From Branchinecta lynchi (Eukaryota > Arthropoda > Branchiopoda > Anostraca > Branchinectidae): a DNA stretch of 64,000 bases. The position numbers and the translations under genes are program-made. The notes below the pieces were generated by a model. It ran no database searches. It saw only the letters and a program-made list of their open reading frames with translations, and was not told the origin of the DNA. This document shows, one piece after another, positions 10,757-19,330 of this stretch; position 1 is the stretch's first letter; each line of letters starts with the position of its first letter. Where the stretch lies: the NCBI GenBank assembly GCA_023053575.1, contig JAKZAP010000022.1:15046518-15110517 (forward strand), written 5' to 3'.

Positions 10757-10927
10757 CTGAGAAGGAAACTGGCTTAGAGATGTCATTTTGAATGAACTGT
10801 CCCCAAACGGCAGCTACGGTCGTAAGAAAGCCCGAGGCAACTCGGGAGGTGCCGTGGATTTTCTCAGAGACAACAGTCGCTAGCGGCAGTTGTTCTCCAG
10901 TTGCCGCTGTGCGTGGCGTCGAAATAC
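10757..10927 (-). CDS. Peroxidase-like gene, distal haem-pocket exon with His replaced
   Basis: This 171-nt exon follows the DG motif with ISTPRTAATGEQLPLATVVS and then SGFLTTVAAVWGQFIQND. This corresponds to YEDG-xxxPR, the LPSxRLVS segment and the distal pocket M-x-x-x-WGQF-[LI]-DHD of active enzymes. Gln of WGQ and the last Asp (a calcium ligand in myeloperoxidase) are present. The Asp that is ester-linked to haem and the distal His are Gln and Asn. The acceptor is CTTTCATCCATAG and the donor is GTAAGC at 10756-10751. Codon remainders fit both neighbours (G+GT = Gly, G+AT = Asp). The frame is open with no stops, so this does not look like decay. The exon lacks a Met and is hard to see in a plain ORF scan. 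Confidence 0.87.
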
Positions 10928-11157
10928 CTATGGATGAAAGATCAATGAGCCAAGTTTTTTCATCAACGCTGTGCCGGGTACTATCCGCATTACCACAGGG
11001 TTCTCTCTATTACCAATTCGAGATTTGTATCTCTACGTACACAATATGCTGATGCCCTGACAGATTAATGGAATGAATGAAGAGTGTCAGAGCTCACATA
11101 GTAGCGAAGAGGTATATAAGGTCTTTCGTTACTACATCAGCCTTTCCCAGATCAGAG

Positions 11158-11480
11158 ATGTCATATATTCAAACAATGTTTACAACGGATACGTCAGCTC
11201 TGATTTTTCATCAGCGATATTTCGGCCCTTCTTGGCAAGGGTCCTCGTCAGGCTGTCAATCTTCTTATTCAACTTCGGGGAAGGAAACAAACCTGTAATC
11301 AGGTTTGTTCGGGGAAGGAAACAAACCTGTAATCAGGTTTGTTTCCGTCCCCGAAGTTGAATAAGAAGATTGACAGCCTGACGAGGACCCTTGCCAAGAA
11401 GGGCCGAAATATCGCTGATGAAAAATCAGAGCTGACGTATCCGTTGTAAACATTGTTTGAATAAATGTTTCAAAGTCAGC
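11158..11480. mobile_element. Family D copy 2, near-perfect palindrome
   Basis: The left arm runs from ATGTCATATATTCAAACAAT through the TTCGGCCCTTCTTGG core to GAAACAAACCTGTAATC. The right arm repeats it in reverse to TTGTTTGAATAAATG. The arms exceed 120 bp and are almost identical. The centre holds a duplicated GGGGAAGGAAACAAACCTGT. Confidence 0.85.
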
Positions 11481-11796
11481 TTGGGCTCAAAGAATATTTA
11501 GAGATGTCATACTGTCAGTCCAGAGGATATTTTATAACTACGTGTCTAAAGCACTGAAGGTGGCCAATACGGCGAGATGGGCTTCACTGCTTATAAGGAA
11601 CAAATAAGAAATACTATAGCCCGCAACTGCCCCCCCCCCTCACATATAGGCTACTGCCGTTTCTTTCAAAGGACCCCTCTTGCTATTTCTGCCTTTTAAA
11701 ATATACCTAGTTCCCTTATGGGATTATAAGCTTCTAAAATTCCCACCTTTCTCCATTGTTCCTTTTTGTGCCTACGAGTTTTTCAGGCTTTATTGT

Positions 11797-11825
11797 CCGT
11801 GCCGAGTTTCGCTCGGCACGGACGT
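11797..11825. repeat. Perfect 12-bp stem hairpin
   Basis: GTCCGTGCCGAG, a 5-base loop, then CTCGGCACGGAC. It lies inside family O copy 1. No terminator role is implied in a eukaryote. Confidence 0.75.
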
Positions 11826-12076
11826 TTGCAGCGCAACGTTTGCCAGAATCTTCAAAGACCGCTGACAACTCTTTCACACACAAGGATATGACAACCTTCT
11901 GTTTTTTACTTATTTGCTTAGTTTTCATACTTTTTAACCACGGCCCTTTCAGTTTTCAAACGTTTTGCGATCAGCCGCCGCGTCGGAGTCGTCGGAGAGC
12001 AGGGAGGCCGGATAGAATCTACAAGCACTAACAAGAAAATCACTAAATTTAGATGGAAGGTAATGGTATTTTTGAG

Positions 12077-12525
12077 GGGTTACTGGAAAACCGGAACCTC
12101 CGCCACCGGAACCGATGGCTTTGGAAAACCGGAACATGAGCTGGAAAACCGGAACCGATGGCTCGGTTTCAATCACCTACAGGGAAAATAGGAAAACCGG
12201 AACTTGGGAATGGAAAACCGGAACATGTGGTCTTGGGCAACGATTTTTCGTGGCTTCTTTTCGTTGCCCAAGCCAAAACATGAACTTATATGAAAACTTG
12301 TATTAAACATGAAACGAATTCCGTCAAAACCCAAGTCAATTGCCGAGGACCTCATGTTCCTGTTTTTCATTACCACACGTTCCGGTTTTCCGTTCCCAGG
12401 TTCCGATTTTCCATTTTCCCATAGCAGATTGAAGCTGAGCCATCGGTTCCGGTTTTCAAGTTTCATGTTCCGGTTTTCCAAAGCCATCGGTTCCGCTGGC
12501 GGAGGTTCCGGTTTTCCAGTGACCC
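12077..12525. mobile_element. Fold-back transposon H, 8-bp duplication
   Basis: Inverted arms of about 100 bp begin GGGTTACTGGAAAACCGGAA and end TTCCGGTTTTCCAGTGACCC. Within each arm GGAAAACCGGAAC recurs several times as a subterminal repeat. The direct duplication TTTTTGAG is at 12069-12076 and 12526-12533. An 8-bp duplication fits hAT-like or P-like elements. No ORF for a transposase. Confidence 0.85.
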
Positions 12526-12614
12526 TTTTTGAGAAAAGTTTTTCCTGATCTGTTTCATAGTGAAAAGATCGTTTCTAGTAAGAGTTGTGCTTTAAAGAAT
12601 ATTCCTAAAAAAAA

Positions 12615-12770
12615 GGCCGGCGGTGTACGTTGGTGGGCCTAGGGAGATGGCGATAAAGCTTACATCACCCTGGTATGAGCACAACGCAGCCAGTTGTTAG
12701 CTTATGATCCGAATAGTCTAAGGGATTTATCGCTCAAGGTAGGGTGTTTCACGAGAGAGCGCAATAGAAC
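12615..12770. repeat. Isolated unit of 132-bp satellite L
   Basis: GGCCTAGGGAGATGGCGATA, then CAGTTGTTAGCTTATGATCC and TCTAAGGGATTTATCGCTC match the array units at 13985-14670. Confidence 0.65.
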
Positions 12771-13146
12771 TTATATCCCCCTGCATCGTTAGAAGTTTCA
12801 TAACAGATAGCACAAGGATGTGTAGTTTGAGAGATGTGATTTTGAAAACGTTATAATAACAATAATAATACTATAACTGCGGTAAAAAAAGGCTTTCGCC
12901 TCTACACATTTCTTGGCTCTTCCTGGCAATGCCATTCATGCATAAAAATTAATGCATAACGTTTTCAAAATCACAACAGATTACATCCCCAGTATTTTCT
13001 CTCGAAAATGCGCATCCTTGAGTTATCTGTTGTGAAACGTCTGACAATATGATATGGAGGACGCTGCACTTTTAGTTGCTCAACGTGCAGATCTGACTGA
13101 ATGTTACAAAACTTGTCAAGAAAGCTGCGACAACGTGCCTCCCAAC

Positions 13147-13365
13147 ACAATGCTCAACTTTAACAAGAACGGTCAACACGGACACGATTTCAAGCGAAGT
13201 GACAGGCAACTTTGTAAGGACATTAGTAAATGGTCTTTCCGAAACAGCGTTGCGAACTGCTGGAACGCCCTTCCATTTGTAGTTTACGTAACCATCAACG
13301 CCTTCATTGAACGCTTCTCCCTGGACGACCTGTGCACTGAGTTTTGGTACACAAGAGGTCAATGA
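13147..13365 (+). pseudogene. LINE C-terminal relic
   Basis: The frame contains KWSFRNSVANCWNALP, then a conserved-looking V-x-x-x-x-x-AF-x-x-R-x-x-L, resembling the FSxRVVxxWNxLPxxVVxAxSxxxFKxRLD signature that ends many RTE/CR1-type reverse transcriptase ORFs. Upstream sequence and the rest of the element are absent. Confidence 0.55.
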
Positions 13366-13395
13366 CCGATTTCTTTACATTATATTCGTTTTATT

Positions 13396-13740
13396 AGTTG
13401 CGTTTTAGATCCGAATTTTCCTTTTCTTGCGTTTTTGTCAGAATCGTCGCGATTCTGCAGAATCGAGAAGTTCGCGATTCTGCAGAATCGAGAAGTTGCT
13501 CCGATAGTGTATTCTCGATTCTTCTCTCTCCGTTCTCCTCCCTGATTGGTCAACCGTGTGCAGGTGTTCAATTCAATATGCATAAACAGGTATACCGAGT
13601 TGCGGACGAGCTGCCAGATTAGTGTTTTTGCCAAAATCGCGAATGGAGAAGCCAGAAGAGTAAAAACGGTAATCTGTACGAGGATCGAGAATTCAGAAAC
13701 GAGAACGGAAACTGAGAACTCAGATGAGAAACGCAACTGT
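13396..13740. mobile_element. Possible short element with AGTTGCGTTT ends
   Basis: TAGTTGCGTTTTAGATCCGA at the left and GATGAGAAACGCAACTG at the right are inverted. The interior contains two tandem copies of a 25-bp unit with GATTCTGCAGAATCGAGAAG (13447-13497). No clear target duplication. Confidence 0.45.
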
Positions 13741-13984
13741 TGTTGGCTTACCATCCAGTTTGGTCTAAGGAGTCAAAGAGGGCGAGTTCGCTTGTTAATC
13801 TGAAGCTGATTAGTGGTTTGATTTATGGAAAATCGGGTTCCAAGATATAGGGTTGTTTATTTATCCTCAGTTTTTTCGGAGCTGCTAACTCCTCTTTAAG
13901 GTAGTTTAATTATAAAGCCATGGTGGCCTCATGCGATGCTAATCTAATGCATTTATCTGCCAAGATAGTAAGGGTATGAATCGG

Positions 13985-14670
13985 CCTAGGGAGATGTCAA
14001 TAGAACTCACATCTCCCTGGTATGAGCACGTCGCAGTAAATTGTTAGCTTAGGCCTACCATCCGAATGGTTTATGGAATTTATCGACCTCAAGATTGAGC
14101 AGTGTAGCCTATATCGCCTTATGTAAAGGGCAATTTAATTTTTTTCGCTAAGGTAAGGACTGCACTTTGCAGCGACTTGTTAGCTTACCATCCAGTTGGT
14201 CTAAGGGATTGGTCGCTGTCGAGGAAAGGCAAGATAACTTGTATCGTCCTAGGAAGATGGCAACACAACACGCATCGCACGTCGCAGCGAGTTGTTAGCT
14301 TACGATCCGAACAGTCTAAGGGATTTATCGCTCTCAAAGCAGGGCAAAATAACCTATATCGCCTTATCTACGGAGAGGGCAATAGAACTTGCTTCGCCCA
14401 GGTGGGCACTGTACGTCGCAGCGAGTTGTTCGCTTAAGATCTGACCATTCTGAGGGATTTATCGCCCTCAAAGCAGGGCACGATAACCTATATCGCCTTA
14501 TTTAAGGAGAGGGCAACAGAACTTCACCCAGGTGGGCACTGCACGTCGCAGCGAATTGTTAGCTTAAGGTCTGACCATTCAAAAGAGATTTATCTCTCTC
14601 AAGGTTGGGCACTTATGGAAAGGGCAATAGAGCTTGGATGGGCACTGCCCTTCGCGAGTCATTGGCTTAC
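13985..14670. repeat. Satellite L, about 5 units of 116-136 bp, ending at an exon donor
   Basis: Units share GTCGCAGCGAGTTGTTAGCT, then TAC, GATCCGA and TCTAAGGGATTTATCGCTCT, then CCTATATCGCCTTAT. The anchor GTTAGCTTA recurs near 14042, 14176, 14292, 14424 (changed) and 14556, and in decayed form at 14661-14670, where it is the splice donor of exon 14671-14885. A further partial unit is at 13741-13775. Confidence 0.78.
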
Positions 14671-14885
14671 CATCAGAATAGTCAGCCGCCATAAGCCTTC
14701 CGTACGGGGCGATTGCGTTACCCCACCTCGGGTTTTGTACATTGTTGCAGAAGCTGTCCTGGGATCGGTATTTTTGAGGTCTGCACGGGACATTGTCCTC
14801 GACTGGGCATTCGTCACCAAGAAGTGTACCAGCAAGGCTTAGAGTAGGTAGTCTCACAGTGATTTCTTCCTTGGTCAGGCGATTT
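14671..14885 (-). CDS. Peroxidase-like gene, start of haem peroxidase domain
   Basis: This 215-nt exon carries the entry into the animal haem peroxidase domain. CPVEDNVPCRPQKYRSQDS is followed by FCNNVQNPRWGNAIAPYGRL and MAADYSDG, matching the family pattern of YRxxxGxCNN, then PxxG, then RLLPxxYEDG. The cysteines probably form the conserved N-terminal disulphides. The acceptor is TTTGTTTTATAG and the donor is GTAAGC at 14670-14665. The split codon at its end (G) joins GT of exon 10927-10757 as Gly of the DG motif. A family-F transposon begins 18 bp upstream of the acceptor, and a tandem satellite runs into the donor. Confidence 0.9.
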
Positions 14886-14903
14886 CTATAAAACAAATAA
14901 ATA

Positions 14904-15115
14904 TTAATGGACCACTCGCACTATTTACTCTTCAACTTACAATGTTTTAAAATATTTGAATACTTTAAACTAGGCTGTGCTTTCAACAAACGGTTTGGCT
15001 GTTCTAAGCCTTTTCGAGACCCGTCGACTTGTAGCGAAAACAAGGAAACAATGACATAACCGATTTTCTGATGGAAGAACTTCTCGCAGACAACCATCAA
15101 CAGCGGTCGACGGTT
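14904..15115 (+). mobile_element. Family F copy 2, 3' truncated, abutting an exon
   Basis: Begins TTAATGGACCACTCGCAC and runs to the CTCGCAGACAACC segment, where similarity stops. It starts 18 bp upstream of the exon 14671-14885 acceptor and may supply part of the branch-point region. Confidence 0.78.
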
Positions 15116-15148
15116 TGAAAGTGGTCGACTTTTAATGTTAAAAGATTA

Positions 15149-15492
15149 TTTACACGGCAGGTATTTTTCCCGGGAGACGAGAGGGGAAAGTGTTCACACG
15201 GTACCGGGGTATTTTTCAAGCGAGAGTACTGTCGTGGCAATAGATTCCAAGGTTGTAAATCTCAGGATATCTCTCTACCAACATGTGTCAATTTGGATCA
15301 CTTCTTATATGGACATCATCAAAACTATTGCTCGAAAATCAGTTTTTGTTGTTGCTGACGTCAAAGAATACCCTTCGACAAACAAATCCCCCGGTAAAAA
15401 GTTTGCAAAATTGAAGTCCAAAATACCCGGGGATTTGTTGCTGTTGCGCGGGAAAATACCCCCAGAGTACTGGTAAATACCCTCCGTGTAAA
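15149..15492. mobile_element. Possible MITE with TTACACGG ends
   Basis: TTTACACGGCAGGTATTTTT at the left and AAATACCCTCCGTGTAAA at the right are inverted. The inner GGTATTTTTC/GGAAAATACCC blocks also mirror. A 113-codon frame inside has no recognised feature. Confidence 0.5.
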
Positions 15493-16607
15493 CGTAGCTT
15501 AAGTACCCACCTTCACTCAACACGAAGTTCTGATGACTTTCAGTTTCTATTTGACATTCTCTTCAAAGTTGACTGACTTAATAGTCAATTAACGTCATAT
15601 GGGGATGACTTCTTTCGTATCTCTTTGCTCTTTTTTCCGTGTTTGAATATCAAAAAGAGATAATAGCTGCTGAACACGACAGCAGAAGTGCTTTGTTGAG
15701 TCATTTTAGGACATTTCCTGATAATTTCCAGAGTACCACTGAAGGGCAAGGTTACCTTTGAGTCAATGTTAGTTAAAGGAGTCAACTCAGAAGCATTCTC
15801 GTTTCTGCAAGGTCCGGGATCGCCCACATTCGAATCGCTAATACGATCGAAGACTCGTACGACCGTGGGGGCATCTAGTGGCACGAATACAATTTTTGTG
15901 TTAAAAATAGGCTACTTTTATTTCCTACACCAGTATTCACAAAAAACAAAAAAAACAAAAAATATTGTGTTCTTCAAGTGTTTCAAAACAGTGACAAGAA
16001 GTCCAGATCGAGACGGAAAAGATTTTTTTTAAATAACAAAGAACTACTACTCACTGCAGTCACTGCTATAACAATATTCAAATGCTTTCTTCACTCACAC
16101 ATCCCTCCATCAACCCTCCCTCTTCCGATTTTACGTCATCCTACCACCACTTCAAAAGCATTACTTAGACAGAAGACCTGCAGAAGACAGATCTTAATTG
16201 GACCTTAGAACTTGTTTTTTTGTTTTACTGATTACAGACATGCGCGCGAGCAAACTATAGTAACTTGAGATCTTACGGATTCATCGTGAGAGACCCTTGA
16301 CCTGATCCTTAACCCCTTTTATAAATCTGCATTCAAAGGTGTCATTTCGGTTTTTTGGAATCGACTACAGACGTGCGTGCACGCCTTAACCCAAGCGCTA
16401 CAGGCTTATCGCGAGAGATCCTTAACCTGAACTTTTACACCATTTTTAAATCAGGGTTAACTGGTTTCTTCTGAATTTTTCTGAATTTCGGTTCAAGTTT
16501 TATTGGTACTAATCGTAAAATGATATACATAAAATCCAACATTTTTTAAAAGTATATTTATATAAAATAAGATTTTTCCGTAATAGCACAAAGGCCCACG
16601 GAAACAC
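15493..16607. other. Intron interior, nothing firm
   Basis: GACATGCGCGCGAG and GACGTGCGTGCACG sit in two similar blocks (16225-16310 and 16340-16440) that look like a two-copy degenerate repeat including CGAGAGATCC/CGTGAGAGACCC. Confidence 0.4.
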
Positions 16608-16800
16608 CATGGTCTCAACGGGTTGTCTGAGAAACGTCCCCTCGCGAAATCTCTCCATGATAAAACCTCCCCACGACAAAACGTCATACCTTGGAGATAG
16701 AGGCGAACTTAAAAATCTATGCTTGGGGACGTTTCGCCATGGACGTTTCGTCGGGGAGGTTTTGTCATGGGGACGTTTCGTCGGTAAGCCACCTCAACAG
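16608..16800. mobile_element. Inverted-repeat element K
   Basis: The left arm (GAAACGTCCCCTCGCGAAAT, then TAAAACCTCCCCACGAC) mirrors the right (GTCGGGGAGGTTTTGTCATG, then GGGACGTTTCGTCGG). Repeats of (GA)AACGTCCCC occur in both arms. A one-arm relative is at 57015-57105. Confidence 0.65.
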
Positions 16801-17030
16801 CTATTTACAAAAAACGTTCCTGTGAATCATAGCCACCCTAAGTAATCTTCCCAAATTACTAACATGACTAGGACTTCTACTGTTCAAAATTTGTTTATCC
16901 CTTTCCTCCCCCAAAGCATTTCTCCAAATTTGTCCTTCCTCGAGTCTTTTAACTCCTGACATTCACATATTAAGTAGAAAATATATTCGTTCAAAATACC
17001 GCACATCGGAAAAAAGTAAGGACCAGATTT
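16801..17030 (-). pseudogene. LINE C-terminal relic (family Z copy 2), frameshifted
   Basis: On the minus strand a frame reads KSGPYFFPMCG and later ICECQELKDSRKDKF, matching the copy at 359-613 (KSGPYFCPMCG and SGCDEIEDV). The first Cys of the knuckle is Phe. Similarity continues after a frameshift near 16890 (LGRLLRVAMIHRN against LARFLRVASLHRE) to a stop at 16803-16801. Confidence 0.7.
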
Positions 17031-17643
17031 AACATTATTGGTGCAAAATTGTTCAACCGGATAACAACTATTGCGTATGGTTCAAATCCTTACTTCGAAA
17101 CCTCATGTTCCATACTATATTATTTTGTTCACGGTTGTAATTTTTACAGGAAAAGGATTTTGAGATTTGTATGCAAGACCCAGGTCAAAGATTTTAAAAG
17201 ATAATGCCAACAAACCTTGAGAAAGCCCATGGGATCGGTGTGAAAATGGAATTTGACACTGACAATCATTTAACAAATATTAATCAAAATTCACAAAGAA
17301 GATCTGGGTCAAAACCAAGGCCGATGAGTAAGAGAGAGAAGATTCGAACATTTGATAATAGGATTAAAAAGATACGCAGTGCTGTCAATACATGACCGGA
17401 CGTTATGCGTTAATCGAGCACGAAACAGAATTATCCCGAATCGAATCCCGCAAAGACAGGTTTTACCCTTACATTTTGTGCAGGAACAAAACACCAACCG
17501 GACAGAGGGTGTTCAAGACGTGTTAAAGGTCAGACTATGACCAAGTGGGGCCGCTGAAGCTTGTGAAACGGTTTGAATGCCGCAGCTGACACAATATCAC
17601 CGGGCAAATAATAAGCAACAAAGGAAAAGGAGAAAAAACATTG
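17031..17643. other. Intron interior, nothing recognised
   Basis: A 63-codon plus-strand frame (17204-17395, Lys/Arg-rich) has no recognised domain and no flanking support. Confidence 0.4.
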
Positions 17644-17814
17644 CACTGTAAAAAGTTTCTCTGTATAAAGATTCAAGTTAACTGCAGTATTTGCTACTCA
17701 GATTAATCTTATCCCTATTTGGTATTAATCTTATCTGCGTAGAGATAAGAATAATCCGAGTAGCAAATACTGCAGTTAACTATCATCTTTGTACGGAAAA
17801 ACTTTTTACAGTGT
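17644..17814 (+). mobile_element. Hairpin MITE, family C copy 2
   Basis: Near-complete element from CACTGTAAAAAGTTTCTC to ACTTTTTACAGTGT. Outer arms of about 60 bp are self-complementary (GCAGTATTTGCTACT against AGTAGCAAATACTGC). Confidence 0.82.
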
Positions 17815-19021
17815 GATAAGCACATCCAGCTACATCCGGCTTTAAAGTGACCAAACATAAAGACGATCACAAAAGTGCTATTGAGGACTAACTGAAGAAA
17901 AGGCGTTAGTATGTTAATGTTGCTAGGGTATTATTTGCTTATGTGATTGGTCTAGAAGTGGGCGAATAATATTTTTTTCGGGGCGGGCTAAAGGATATCA
18001 GCCAATGAAAGGCCAGGAAGCAGTTTGCAAATTCCCATAGTTTTATCGGAATGGAAGTCGACAAGAGAACGCTAGGCTATTTCTAAAGGGCTATATAGCT
18101 AAAATTTGTTTAACCGGTCTACGGACAAAGAAGAATTTCGGAAAAAAATACACTTGATGACTATCTCTCCCTTCCGATGCAGAATCTCCGGGTACCTGCG
18201 GAAGAACGGAAGAAACGGTGTCACAGCTGCGCTGACTCAGGATTTGAGTCATTGAGTTTGAGTCGTTACGGACACGTTTGCTCCTTCTTCCTGAGAATCA
18301 CTGGCGTGTTTTGGACTTAGTCATATAGAGTATTGTCGGGAGCCTTATACGTCACATAAAGACAACACACGTGGCAAGCGTGGTAAACGATATAATGCTA
18401 ATAGAGGAGATAGGAGATACTCATTTTTTTTTTATCCAGCCTTCTCTCTCCCCGATGTGGGTGGACGCAAAATATTTGAAAACTGAACACACCTTGGTGG
18501 TTGACAAGTCCAAAATAGAAGGCAGACCTGATGGTCTATCATTCTTCCAAAATGAAAAATAAAACTTCGAAACTTCTCGAATATAAGGTTTGAAGCCAAG
18601 CTGAACATTCATTACAAAAGAAATAAATGAATTATCTGCGCTTTCCCAGGAAATGATTATAAAAATAGTTGGTAAATTGTAAATAGACACAGAACTTAGA
18701 ACTGCAAAATAATCACAGATTTGTACAAATACACTTTTAACGCGCACATTTTAATATTCCTTAATTTACTTGTATTTGTATGTCGTTCAAATCGCATCGT
18801 TCTTCTGGTTTTTAGTTACATTTCGTTTTATGGTTCTTGGTTCCGCATCGTTTTTCTGTTGGTATTGTGTTGGATCTTATGATTTAGTTTTGTTTTTTCG
18901 CTGAGGCGGTTTGCTGGAAGTGCAACCGAAATTTCCTCGATCCCTCACACATCATCTTAGAGGGATAACTAGCTGCTAGCTGATCAAGAAAAAATCCCGA
19001 AAATCACGGTTTTCTATTTCT
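17815..19021. other. Intron interior, nothing recognised
   Basis: No TIRs, tandem repeats or knuckle motifs found. Confidence 0.45.
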
Positions 19022-19120
19022 TTTGAAACTTCTTATGAATGAGTGAATGAAATTTACTTCCCATTTTTAAGACACAAGTGACAAATGGAGTATGAAAGAA
19101 AAGAAAGAAAAGGAAGAAAA
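19022..19120 (-). mobile_element. LINE/SINE 3' end (family Q copy 1)
   Basis: Shares TTCCCATTTTTAAGACACAA and CAAATGGAGTATGAAAGAAA with 32785-32880. The GAATGAGTGAATGAA border is the minus-strand tail. Confidence 0.6.
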
Positions 19121-19204
19121 AAAGAGACAACATTTATTTGTGAAAAAGTCATTGACAGACCTTGAAGCTTTCGCCGAAGTCTGCGTTACGTGACTTACGT
19201 GCTA

Positions 19205-19330
19205 TATTTGATGGTGCAAAACGGATACGTCGGCTGAATTTTATTGGAGCTATATTTCGTCCCTTCTTGGCAAGGTTCCTCTTCAGGCTCAAAACCGCTC
19301 AAGTTGGAAAAACGTACTTTTGGGAAACAC
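19205..19330 (+). mobile_element. Family D-related element, subtype with GCTCAAG end
   Basis: Contains GGTGCAAAACGGATACGTCG, then TCGTCCCTTCTTGGCAAGG and CAGGCTCAAAACCGCTCAAG. It shares the family D core but has a different interior. Confidence 0.6.

Larger units (their letters stand above)
11666..12595 (+). mobile_element. TTAA-type repeat family O copy 1, interrupted by element H
   Basis: Begins TCAAAGGACCCCTCTTGC and ends AAGAGTTGTGCTTTAA, matching 27703-28175 in two blocks (11666-12076 and 12526-12595). The AAAGGACCCCTC start resembles family F, suggesting a related TTAA-targeting group. Element H with its duplication occupies 12069-12533. Confidence 0.7.

Noticed and set aside
11077..11453. 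Mirror-image frames MFTTDTSALIFHQRYFGPSW on both strands
   Set aside because: Both come from the two arms of the family D palindrome and are not a gene.
11797..11825. Rho-independent terminator
   Set aside because: The GC-rich hairpin has no T-run after it and lies in a eukaryotic repeat.
12115..12548. Arg/Asn-rich frames with ENRN and FRFS repeats
   Set aside because: They are translations of the GGAAAACCGGAAC repeats of element H.
13054..13146. N-terminal part of the 103-codon plus-strand frame as a gene
   Set aside because: Only the C-terminal part resembles a LINE protein. The first 31 codons show no similarity and no start context.
6521..14885. Direct splice from 14671 to 6713
   Set aside because: The phase would allow it (G+GT), but it would delete the distal pocket and cysteine-rich part of the domain. 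Two exons in between fill the gap in phase.
15135..15476. 113-codon frame as a protein gene
   Set aside because: It lies almost wholly between the inverted ends of a short transposon-like element, and its ends are the TIR.
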